From NCBI GenBank assembly GCA_012270695.1, contig JAAXHV010000184.1, positions 1-7,272 on the forward strand: a stretch of 7,272 nucleotides of DNA. The letters are read 5' to 3'. This document shows, one piece after another, positions 1 through 6,462 of the stretch. How positions within the stretch are numbered: the stretch's first letter is position 1; every line of letters starts with the position of its first letter. The stretch comes from Gammaproteobacteria bacterium. Its GTDB lineage: Bacteria > Pseudomonadota > Gammaproteobacteria > Eutrophobiales > Eutrophobiaceae. The notes under the pieces are model-generated. The model had not been told where the DNA came from, did no database searches, and saw only the letters and a program-made list of their open reading frames with translations. The translations under genes and the position numbers were made by a program.

Positions 1-1335
1 TGCGCCGGCAGTAGTTACGCCATTATCAGCGCCCGCAAGACGATTATGGAAGAAATACAGTCCGTAGCGCACCTGACGTCGAATATGCTTACCGCATCCA
101 TCTCCACCATACAGAGTTCAGACGACCCGGACTTGTATGATCAGTTGTTAACCGAACTGCGCAAGCTGGAAACAACCCGCCACCTGCAAATCCTTATCTC
201 GCTTGATCTGGGCCTGGGTTCTGCCCAGCCGCTGCAGCCGTCCCTGGCCGTTGATGCGGATGCGCCGGGATGGTTTGTCAACCTGGTCAAACCTCCCATC
301 ATGGAATTCAAACGGGTGATTACCAGCATCGGAGCGTCCGGCACGGAGATTATCATTCGCGCCGACCCATCGGCAGAGATTGCCGAAACCTGGCTGGAGA
401 CGCGTAATTTTCTGCTGTTGCTGGTGTTGTTCACCGCACTGGCTAACCTGTTGATTTATATCATCCTGGGCAGAGACCTGGCTCCTATTGAAGCGATCCT
501 CTCGGGACTGGAGCGGATTGAAAAAGGTGATTACCGGCTCCGGCTGCCGAAATTCACTTCCATGGAATTTTCCCGGATTTCCGAGCGGTTTAACCACCTG
601 GCAGCCGTATTGTTGCAAAACCGGGAAGAAAACAGGCGTTTGACCCGGCAGTCGCTGGAAATCCAGGAAGAAGAGAGAAGACGTCTTGCGCAGGAATTAC
701 ATGATGAACTGGGCCAGTCACTAAGCGCCATCAAAGCGATTGCCACATCCATGGAACAGAGCGGCGCCGAAACCGCTCAAACCGTGGTTGAAAGCGCCGG
801 CATCATCAAAACCATTGCGGATGACATGTATGGGGTGGCGCGCGGCATGATACACCAGCTGCGGCCTGCGGTACTGGATGAACTGGGTCTGGTGCCGGCT
901 GTACAACAACTGGTGGACGAGTGGAATTCAGCCCACGCCGATACGTTTTGCCACCTGGACATCAAGGGAGATTACTCCACCCCGGCCGATGTCGTGAAAA
1001 TTAATATTTATCGCACCATCCAGGAAAGCCTGACTAACGTCGCCCGCCACGCCGGGGCAAAAAACGTGTACATATCCCTGGCGTATTCCCGGCACAACGG
1101 CGACAAACTGGTGCTGGAAATCAGTGACGACGGCTGCGGATTTGACCAGAATAAGACCCGCAAAGGCATGGGTTTATCGGGGATACAGGAAAGAGTGGAC
1201 AGCATGGGGGGTGAATTTCATCTCGCAACGGGCCTGCATGAAGGCGTAAATATCACTATAATCCTGCCTGTGGAGCCCACTGAAACAACTGAAGCCCAGG
1301 TTGGCAACCCGGCTGATGAGATTAATATTCGGTGA
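1..1335 (+). CDS. MoxY-like sensor histidine kinase, 5'-truncated by window edge
   Basis: Membrane sensor kinase of the NarX/UhpB/DegS class (HisKA_3). The reading frame is open from base 1, so the Met codon at 46 is probably internal and an N-terminal membrane helix is missing. Residues below count from that Met. The periplasmic part begins with an ISARKTIMEEIQ-type segment (bases 28-60) and later has a TTRHLQI motif, both resembling the LapD_MoxY_N region of methanol/formaldehyde sensors. Then come a membrane helix (about 122-142), HAMP (about 143-190), a coiled linker, the dimerisation/phosphoacceptor box QELHDELGQ with His219 (codon 700-702), the N box QESLTNVARHAG with Asn331, the G1 box DDGCGFD (from 361), and the G2 box GMGLSG (1165-1182). 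All catalytic boxes are intact. It stops 23 bp before the response regulator, which indicates an operon. The family call is firm. A link to methanol or formaldehyde sensing is inferred from the N-terminal type and the neighbouring C1 genes. Confidence 0.9.
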   Translation, partial: CAGSSYAIISARKTIMEEIQSVAHLTSNMLTASISTIQSSDDPDLYDQLLTELRKLETTRHLQILISLDLGLGSAQPLQPSLAVDADAPGWFVNLVKPPIMEFKRVITSIGASGTEIIIRADPSAEIAETWLETRNFLLLLVLFTALANLLIYIILGRDLAPIEAILSGLERIEKGDYRLRLPKFTSMEFSRISERFNHLAAVLLQNREENRRLTRQSLEIQEEERRRLAQELHDELGQSLSAIKAIATSMEQSGAETAQTVVESAGIIKTIADDMYGVARGMIHQLRPAVLDELGLVPAVQQLVDEWNSAHADTFCHLDIKGDYSTPADVVKINIYRTIQESLTNVARHAGAKNVYISLAYSRHNGDKLVLEISDDGCGFDQNKTRKGMGLSGIQERVDSMGGEFHLATGLHEGVNITIILPVEPTETTEAQVGNPADEINIR

Positions 1336-1358
1336 GTGATTTGCGGACTTGATTGGAT

Positions 1359-2009
1359 ATGCATAGCGAACACAATAAAATCAGGATCCTCCTGGTTGAT
1401 GACCATGCCGTAGTACGCGCCGGCTACCAGATGTTGCTGAAACAGTCGGACAAGACGGAAATCATCGCCGAGGCTGCCAGCGGTGAGCAGGCCAGCAAAC
1501 TGTTTACCGACCTGAATCCGGACGTAGTGGTCATGGACCTGTCACTACCGGGTATCAGCGGCCTTGAGGCAATCCGGCGCATCATCCGCAAAGACGCGAA
1601 CGCCAGGATACTGGTGTTCAGCATGCATGAAGACACCGTATTCGTAGACCAGGCCCTGCGTGCCGGCGCCCGCGGCTACCTGACCAAGAACAGCGCTCCA
1701 AAAACCCTGATCAAGGCGATTGAAGAAATTGCCCAGGGCAGGATTTATATCGATGAGCGGGTGGCGCAACACCTGGCATTCCAGAAGGCGCGTGATGAGA
1801 TAGGCCCGTTCTCCAGCCTGTCCACCAGGGAATTCGAAATATTCTGCCTGCTGGCGGAGGGCCTGAACACCAATGAGATAGCCTCCCGACTCTCTATCGG
1901 CTATAAAACGGTGGCCAACTACAGCTCACAGATAAAAAACAAGCTGCAAGTCAACACCACCGCAGAACTAGCGCGGTTGGCAATCCGTCATAACATCCTG
2001 CAAGCCTGA
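1359..2009 (+). CDS. NarL/FixJ-family response regulator, MoxX-like partner of the upstream kinase
   Basis: DNA-binding response regulator of 216 residues from the ATG at 1359, which is normal for the NarL family. The receiver domain (about 7-120) has the acidic pair Asp14-Asp15, the phosphoacceptor Asp60 in VVVMDLSLPG, the switch Ser88 in VFSMHED and Lys110 in YLTKN. The C-terminal LuxR helix-turn-helix covers about 152-212, with LSTREFEIFCLLAEG followed by a recognition helix containing IGYKTVANYSSQIKNKL. An in-frame TTG at 1353 would add two residues. The upstream GCGGA (1343-1347) is 5 nt from the TTG and 11 nt from the ATG, so the start is uncertain. The ATG was chosen because the receiver begins normally a few residues later. 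The 23-bp gap after the kinase argues for cotranscription and cognate phosphotransfer. The MoxX/MxaB-like role is inferred from the kinase type and the methylotrophy context; its targets are unknown. Confidence 0.92.
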   Translation: MHSEHNKIRILLVDDHAVVRAGYQMLLKQSDKTEIIAEAASGEQASKLFTDLNPDVVVMDLSLPGISGLEAIRRIIRKDANARILVFSMHEDTVFVDQALRAGARGYLTKNSAPKTLIKAIEEIAQGRIYIDERVAQHLAFQKARDEIGPFSSLSTREFEIFCLLAEGLNTNEIASRLSIGYKTVANYSSQIKNKLQVNTTAELARLAIRHNILQA

Positions 2010-2046
2010 CACGCCGGGACTCGGGCAAGAGGTTCCCTTATTATAC

Positions 2047-2077
2047 GGAGACGGAATTCCATTCCGTCCCCATTTTG
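2047..2077 (+). terminator. Probable rho-independent terminator after the kinase-regulator operon
   Basis: GACGGAAT (2050-2057) and ATTCCGTC (2061-2068) form a perfect 8-bp stem around a TCC loop. After one mismatch (2049/2069), two more G-C pairs extend it to 2047-2071. ATTTTG follows, a short and imperfect T tract on the + strand. It lies between two convergent genes, 37 bp past the regulator's stop and 24 bp past the end of fchA, so it may serve both. The weak T tract limits confidence. Confidence 0.55.
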
Positions 2078-2100
2078 CCATTCCTCCGGTAATAACCTCC

Positions 2101-2724
2101 CTATAATTTGCTCTTTACCAGCTCGTAGACCTCCTCGGTCGCCGCGCCTGCGCCGGATAGTATGGCCTCCAGTTGCTGGCGTCTGTCATCCACGAATTCT
2201 TCGTCCCTGATCCCGCCTATGTTGATATAAACGTTCAAAGCCGCGCTGCGGAGTGCGGCATGGGCGGCCAGCACAGCAACACCGGCATCGCTGATCACGT
2301 TGATATTGCCTTTTTCCGCCAGCGGACGGCATAGCTCAATCACGTCCGCACAGAGTCTTGCGCAGGCAAGCGGTACATCCGTGGCCTCTTTCAGGGCCGC
2401 CTGGATAGCCTGTGACCGCTGCGCCTTTTCCGCCTCGGTCTCCCTGGCCATGCCGTAGGCCGCCATTACCTTGTCGAACACCTCGACGTCCGCCTGGATC
2501 ATACCGGTCAATTCGGCGCGCATTGTCTCGGATTGCTCCAGGAAACCCTGCATTTCCGCCTCGACGTGTTCATATTTCTTTTTCCCTGCGGTGAGATTGG
2601 CCACCATACTGATCAACGCCGCGCCCATTGCGCCCATGACCGCGGCCGCGCTGCCGCCCCCGGGGGTGGATGCCTTTGAGGCGAGTTGATCGAGAAATAT
2701 CTGTAATTGTTGTTCCTTGAACAT
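2101..2724 (-). CDS. fchA: Methenyltetrahydrofolate cyclohydrolase FchA
   Basis: Cytoplasmic enzyme that interconverts 5,10-methenyl-H4F and 10-formyl-H4F. It is the step next to MtdA in the tetrahydrofolate C1 pathway of methylotrophs. At 207 residues it is the usual size for a stand-alone member of the formiminotransferase-cyclodeaminase C-terminal family. Visible family signatures are STPGGGSAAAVMGAMGAAL (19-37), the helical segment DVEVFDKVMAAYGMA (79-93), and the C-terminal NINVISDAGVAVLAAHAAL region (140-158) leading into NVYINIGGIRDEEF (164-177). The start is supported by an AGAGG ribosome site (2732-2736, minus strand) 7 nt upstream. It is divergent from mtdA across 83 bp, whereas in serine-cycle clusters the two are usually co-directional. 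The alternative, a histidine-degradation cyclodeaminase, is less likely beside mtdA. Confidence 0.92.
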   Translation of the reverse strand: MFKEQQLQIFLDQLASKASTPGGGSAAAVMGAMGAALISMVANLTAGKKKYEHVEAEMQGFLEQSETMRAELTGMIQADVEVFDKVMAAYGMARETEAEKAQRSQAIQAALKEATDVPLACARLCADVIELCRPLAEKGNINVISDAGVAVLAAHAALRSAALNVYINIGGIRDEEFVDDRRQQLEAILSGAGAATEEVYELVKSKL

Positions 2725-2807
2725 GAATGTGCCTCTTTCCGGTTTTTTATGTATTTTAATGACTGGTTATAGTAAGCTGCGCCGCAAAGTATATATGAGG
2801 AGACAAC
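2725..2807. promoter_or_regulatory. Divergent fchA-mtdA promoter region
   Basis: An 83-bp AT-rich spacer must hold both divergent promoters. On the + strand a TATAGT -10-like hexamer (2768-2773) follows a weak -35-like TTTTAT (2745-2750) with a 17-bp spacer. This would start mtdA transcription near 2780. GAGGAGA (2797-2803) is a strong ribosome site 4 nt before the mtdA ATG. On the minus strand AGAGG (complement of 2732-2736) serves fchA, and a TAAAAT -10-like element lies within the complement of 2753-2760, but no convincing -35 was found. No long palindrome was seen. The spacer's position is certain; the exact promoter elements are guesses. Confidence 0.4.
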
Positions 2808-3665
2808 ATGAAAAAACTTCTGTTCCAACTGGATACCGACCCCCATGCCGCCGTATTCGATACGGTGGTGGGCTTTGACGGCGGGGCTGACCACGTCATC
2901 GGACACGGCGGTTGCACGCCTGACAATGTACGCGCATTGGTAGACGGCGCCATATTTACCCGCAGTCCCAAGGACAAGAAAAACACCGCCTTGTTCATCG
3001 GTGGTAGTGATATGGTCGCCGGTGAAAAACTGCTGGATGCAGTGCAGAAGGTCTTCTTTGCCGATTTTCGCGTATCAGTCATGCTCGACAGTAACGGCAG
3101 CAACACGACGGCTGCGGCCGCCGTCGCCAAACTCATGAGCAGCGGCGGCGTATCCGGTAAAAAAGTGGTGATCCTGGGGGGGACAGGCCCGGTCGGCCAG
3201 CGTGCCGCGGTGATGCTGAACCGGGAAGGCGCCGAGGTGGTGTTATGCTCCCGCGGCCAGGAACGCGCGCAAGCGACCTGCGCTGTGATAAGGGACCGCT
3301 TCGGCGTCGACGTCATCCCCCTGGGGACTGCTACCAGCGAAGACCGCGCCCGCGCCGTGGAGGACGCGCAGATCGTGATTGCAACCGGCGCCGCGGGCGT
3401 ACAGTTGCTCGACCGGGAGGCCTGGGAGAACAACTCTTCCATCGAGATGCTCGCCGACGCCAACGCCACACCCCCCCTCGGGATAGAAGGTGTCGACATG
3501 ATGGACCGCGGCAAAGTCCGTAGCGGCAAGACCTGCTGGGGCGCAATCGGCTTCGGCACCCTGAAGCTCGCCCTGCACCGGGCCTGTATCGCCAAGCTGT
3601 TTGAAAGCAACGACCAGGTCTTAGACGCTGAGGAAATCTTTGCACTGGCAAAGACGATGGTGTGA
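2808..3665 (+). CDS. mtdA: NAD(P)-dependent methylene-tetrahydrofolate/tetrahydromethanopterin dehydrogenase MtdA
   Basis: Cytoplasmic enzyme that oxidises methylene-H4F (and methylene-H4MPT) to the methenyl form, with NADP as coenzyme in characterised MtdA. With FchA it links formaldehyde-level C1 units to formyl-H4F and the serine cycle. The 285-residue length is typical. The N-terminus KKLLFQLDTDPHAAVFD and FDGGADHVIGHG (23-34), the central MLDSNGSNTTAAA (92-104), the Rossmann loop GTGPVG (125-130), the LCSRG segment after the second strand (146-150) that sits where the NADP phosphate is bound, and the C-terminal HRACIAKLFES (257-267) plus DAEEIFALAK (273-282) all match MtdA closely. The match is better than to MtdB, which begins differently. 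The start is fixed by GAGGAGA at 2797-2803. It is followed by a 218-bp spacer with a likely terminator, so it is probably monocistronic. Coenzyme preference is inferred from family resemblance. Confidence 0.95.
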   Translation: MKKLLFQLDTDPHAAVFDTVVGFDGGADHVIGHGGCTPDNVRALVDGAIFTRSPKDKKNTALFIGGSDMVAGEKLLDAVQKVFFADFRVSVMLDSNGSNTTAAAAVAKLMSSGGVSGKKVVILGGTGPVGQRAAVMLNREGAEVVLCSRGQERAQATCAVIRDRFGVDVIPLGTATSEDRARAVEDAQIVIATGAAGVQLLDREAWENNSSIEMLADANATPPLGIEGVDMMDRGKVRSGKTCWGAIGFGTLKLALHRACIAKLFESNDQVLDAEEIFALAKTMV

Positions 3666-3675
3666 AGCGACTAAC

Positions 3676-3694
3676 CGTGGATGAATCATCCGCG
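3676..3694. repeat. Short inverted repeat just downstream of mtdA
   Basis: GGATGA (3679-3684) and TCATCC (3686-3691) form a perfect dyad around a central A. A G-U wobble and two further pairs extend it to 3676-3694. It begins 10 nt after the mtdA stop and lacks a clear T run. It could be an RNA hairpin protecting the mtdA 3' end, or part of a termination region with the hairpin at 3749. Confidence 0.4.
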
Positions 3695-3748
3695 AACCAC
3701 TCTTCTTATCTGCGCACGTCTGCAGTAATCTGTGGATAGTGAAACAAC

Positions 3749-3783
3749 GAATGGGAAAAATTCCCATTCATTTATTCTTTTTT
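3749..3783 (+). terminator. Probable rho-independent terminator of mtdA
   Basis: GAATGGGAA (3749-3757) and TTCCCATTC (3761-3769) are perfect 9-bp arms around an AAA loop. A T-rich tract with two T runs follows (3771-3783). The structure is 84 bp after the mtdA stop and 115 bp before the receptor start. This separates the two transcription units. The stem is moderately AT-rich, and a protein-binding operator remains an alternative. Confidence 0.6.
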
Positions 3784-3829
3784 CCCGTATTTTCTTGCGG
3801 ATCAAATAGCTACATTACACATTTTCAGA

Positions 3830-3843
3830 TGTGCTTAAGCACA
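3830..3843. promoter_or_regulatory. 14-bp perfect palindrome upstream of the TonB-dependent receptor, possible operator
   Basis: TGTGCTTAAGCACA is a perfect 14-bp dyad ending 40 bp before the receptor ATG. The region before it (3786-3829) is AT-rich and could hold the promoter, but no good -35/-10 pair was found; TTGCGG at 3795-3800 is the best -35 candidate. The position suits a repressor or activator site for the receptor gene. The cognate regulator is unknown, and it does not fit a Fur box. Confidence 0.35.
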
Positions 3844-3883
3844 CTGGTCGCGATTTGAACAAAAATCCGGGGAGATAGATCCA

Positions 3884-6430
3884 ATGAAAAGAACGGGCAT
3901 CGTCATATTTGCATCATTAATCACCTGTTGCTCCCTGCCCTTTGCTGCCACCGCGCAGGAAGCCGTGGAAGAAATCACCGTGATTGGCGTCACCCCTTCC
4001 CGGGACGGGGCGGGATTGTCGGAAGAGAAAATACCCTACCGGGTGCAGTCTTCTTCGGCAGAGGATATCGATCGCTCCCAGAGTCTGGATATATCCGATT
4101 TTCTCAGGCACAACCTGGCCAGCGTCACTCACAACGATGCCCAGAACAACCCCCTGCAGCCGGATATACAGTACCGCGGCTTTACCGCCTCTCCCCTGCT
4201 GGGCCTCTCGCAGGGTATGTCGGTGTACCAGAACGGCGTGCGCATCAACGAACCGCTTGGGGATACGGTGAACTGGGACCTGCTGCCCGAATCGGCAATA
4301 CACAGCATTGACCTGATCGGTGGCGCCAATCCCCTGTTCGGCCTGAACACGGTGGGCGGCGCGTTGTCGGTGAACATGAAGGACGGTTTCAACAGCGACG
4401 GCCATAGCGTGGAGGTCTACGGCGGTTCTTTCGAGCGGATCGTCACGTCCGCAGAGAGCGGCGGCAACAACGGCTCCATAGGCTATTACGCGAACGTGAG
4501 CTATTTCGACGAGGACGGCTGGCGCGACGAATCGCCGTCTGATGCGCTCAACCTCTACGGCAGCCTGAGCTGGCGCGGCGCCATGTCCCGGTTGAACCTG
4601 AACGTGCAGCACGGCGACAGCAAACTGATCGGCAACGGCGCGATTCCCGAGGAACTGCTGGCCGATGACCGCGATGCCATCTTTACCGCCCCCGACATCA
4701 CCGAGAACGACCTCATCATGGTCAGCCTGGACGGCAGCCACAACTTCAACGATAAGGTGAAACTCAACGTCAACTTTTTCTACCGGGAAAACGACGGCTC
4801 CTCGTTCAACGGCGACGGCAGTGAATTCGGCATCGAGTTCGATGATGACGGCATGTGGCTGCTGGTCGAAGAGGATGACGACGATGACGATGATGACGAC
4901 AACGGCCATGATGATGATGACGATAATGGCCATGACGATGACGATGATGACAACGGCAACGGCCATGACGACGATGATGACGATAATGGCCACGACGACG
5001 ATGACGACGACAACGGCCACGACGACGATGACGACGACAACGGCCATGACGACGATGACGACGACAATGGCGAGGAAGAAGGCGTAGAGACATACGGCGA
5101 CGGCGATCCTTCAGACCTTGACATCATTGCCATCAACAATACCAGCAGCCGCAGGCAGGAAAGCTACGGCACGGACATCCAGTTGACGTTCCTGAACGAC
5201 CTGATGGGCATGGAGAACCAGTTGATCATGGGATTTACCTATTACAAGGGAGAAAGCACGTTCCGCTCCGAAACGGAAATAGCCGGCCTCGACCCCATAA
5301 CCCGCAGCACCGTTGGCCTGGGCACCGGCGTATTCGTTGAAGAGGCCAGAACCAACCTGGAGACGGAAACGGAAACGACCAGTTTCTACTTCATGAACGC
5401 GATGAGCCTGACGGAACAGCTTTCCCTGGTCGTATCCGGGCGTCTTAACAACACCTTGATCGACCTCCAGGACCTTTCCGGAGAACGCCCCGAGCTGAAC
5501 GGCGAGCATGACTTCTTCCGTTTCAACCCGGCAGTGGGCCTGACCTTCCAACCCACGGACAACATGAATATCTACGGCAGTTACAGCGAATCAAACCGCG
5601 CCCCGACACCTATAGAGCTTGCCTGCAACGACAGCGTCTATACCCGTGCGCAGTTGTTTGCGGATGACCCGGATGACGTGGAATTCGAATGCCGCCTGCC
5701 CAATGCGTTCCTGGCGGATCCGCCCCTGGACGACGTCGTGAGCAAAAGTTTTGAAGCGGGCGTGCGCGGCGATATCGGCCTGGTGGACTACCACCTGGGC
5801 TTCTTCCACACCACCAACCACGACGACATCCTGTTCCAGACCACCGGCAGGGCCACCGGCCTGTTCGCCAATGTGGACAAGACCCGCCACCTGGGTTTTG
5901 AGGGGATGCTGAACGGTTCGACCGACAACCTCAACTGGTTCATCGCCTACACCTACCTGGAAGCGACGTTCGAGGACGAGTTTGTTGCGGTTGAGAACGA
6001 GAACCACCCGCTGGGCGATGATATCGAGGTCGAGGACGGAGACCGCATACCCGGACTGCCCAAGCATACGTTGAAACTGGGCGCTGATTACCTGCTGTTC
6101 GAGCGCCTGAACGTCGGTTTCGACGTGGCCTACACCTCGAAGAAGGAACTGCGCGGCAACGAAGGCAACGACAGGGATGACGAGGGTTTCCTGAACCCCG
6201 TGGGCGGTTATGCCGTGGTCAACCTGCGCGCCAGCTACAACGTGACCGACAATATCCAGATATTCGGGCGCGTCACCAACCTGTTTGACGAAGACTACGA
6301 GAGCTTCGGCCTGCTGGGCGAGGAACCCGACGAGGTGGCTGTGGAAGAGTTCGAAGACTATGAAAGCCCGCGCTTTTTAGGGCCAGGCGCGCCTCGCGCT
6401 GGTTTTGTCGGCATCAAGATGAGTATATAG
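3884..6430 (+). CDS. TonB-dependent outer-membrane receptor with an Asp-rich tandem-repeat loop
   Basis: Outer-membrane active transporter driven by TonB-ExbBD, 848 residues. A signal peptide (1-24) ends in FAATA before Gln25. A TonB-box-like EEITVIG lies at 29-35. The plug domain (about 45-165) contains DIQYRGFTASPLLGLSQGM and QNGVRINEPLGD, then GGANPLFGLNTVGGALSV. Alternating beta-barrel strands continue to the C-terminus, with YGSYSESNRAPTPIELAC, LPNAFLADPP and a last strand GFVGIKMSI that ends in Ile rather than the usual Phe. Residues 331-396 are an insertion of seven Asp blocks separated by Asn-Gly-His, lying between two barrel strands and therefore probably in an extracellular loop. 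Cys581 and Cys603 could form a disulfide in another outer loop. The start is supported by GGGGAG (3869-3874) 9 nt upstream. The substrate is unknown. Metal, metallophore or cobalamin are possible; a lanthanide or calcium link is speculation from the methylotrophy context. Confidence 0.93.
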   Translation: MKRTGIVIFASLITCCSLPFAATAQEAVEEITVIGVTPSRDGAGLSEEKIPYRVQSSSAEDIDRSQSLDISDFLRHNLASVTHNDAQNNPLQPDIQYRGFTASPLLGLSQGMSVYQNGVRINEPLGDTVNWDLLPESAIHSIDLIGGANPLFGLNTVGGALSVNMKDGFNSDGHSVEVYGGSFERIVTSAESGGNNGSIGYYANVSYFDEDGWRDESPSDALNLYGSLSWRGAMSRLNLNVQHGDSKLIGNGAIPEELLADDRDAIFTAPDITENDLIMVSLDGSHNFNDKVKLNVNFFYRENDGSSFNGDGSEFGIEFDDDGMWLLVEEDDDDDDDDDNGHDDDDDNGHDDDDDDNGNGHDDDDDDNGHDDDDDDNGHDDDDDDNGHDDDDDDNGEEEGVETYGDGDPSDLDIIAINNTSSRRQESYGTDIQLTFLNDLMGMENQLIMGFTYYKGESTFRSETEIAGLDPITRSTVGLGTGVFVEEARTNLETETETTSFYFMNAMSLTEQLSLVVSGRLNNTLIDLQDLSGERPELNGEHDFFRFNPAVGLTFQPTDNMNIYGSYSESNRAPTPIELACNDSVYTRAQLFADDPDDVEFECRLPNAFLADPPLDDVVSKSFEAGVRGDIGLVDYHLGFFHTTNHDDILFQTTGRATGLFANVDKTRHLGFEGMLNGSTDNLNWFIAYTYLEATFEDEFVAVENENHPLGDDIEVEDGDRIPGLPKHTLKLGADYLLFERLNVGFDVAYTSKKELRGNEGNDRDDEGFLNPVGGYAVVNLRASYNVTDNIQIFGRVTNLFDEDYESFGLLGEEPDEVAVEEFEDYESPRFLGPGAPRAGFVGIKMSI
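4874..5071 (+). repeat. Asp-rich tandem repeat (DDDDDDNGH units, 27-bp period) inside the receptor gene
   Basis: Sixty-six codons encode only Asp, Asn, Gly and His (44, 8, 8 and 6 residues). They form seven Asp runs of 9, 5, 6, 6, 6, 6 and 6, separated by NGH, with one NGNGH. The last four units, starting at 4967, 4994, 5021 and 5048, have a strict 27-bp period; the fourth ends in Glu instead of His. The units at 4994 and 5021 differ by a single base (CAC versus CAT). GAC and GAT codons are mixed in the older 5' units and more uniform in the 3' units, as expected if the 3' units arose by recent duplication. The reading frame is kept throughout. Confidence 0.95.
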
Positions 6431-6462
6431 AGCGAGGGTTAAAACTTTGGACAAACTCTTAT

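Noticed and set aside
2756..3610. 284-codon open frame antisense to mtdA
   Set aside because: It mirrors the strongly supported mtdA codons, overlaps the fchA-mtdA spacer, and shows no recognisable domain.
2808..3665. MtdB or FolD instead of MtdA
   Set aside because: The N-terminus, the MLDSNGSNTTAAA segment and the C-terminal HRACIAKLFES match MtdA; FolD signatures are absent.
3917..5047. 376-codon open frame antisense to the receptor, with long Val/Ile-rich runs that look like membrane segments
   Set aside because: The Val/Ile runs are the reverse complement of the GAC/GAT Asp repeat. The frame overlaps a fully convincing receptor and has no supporting ribosome site or family motif.
4874..5071. 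CRISPR array
   Set aside because: The repeats are directly tandem with no unique spacers, and they keep an open frame within the receptor gene.
4874..5071. Canonical EF-hand loops
   Set aside because: DDDDNG fits the first six positions, but position 8 is Asp instead of a hydrophobic residue and no flanking helices are present. Only a loose resemblance is claimed.
4780..5139. Ser/Pro-rich minus-strand frame that could pass for a low-complexity secreted protein
   Set aside because: Its Ser runs are another antisense reading of the Asp repeat.
6431..6462. Shared terminator between the receptor and the FAD-oxidoreductase gene
   Set aside because: No stem longer than a few base pairs with a T tract was found in this 32-bp gap.
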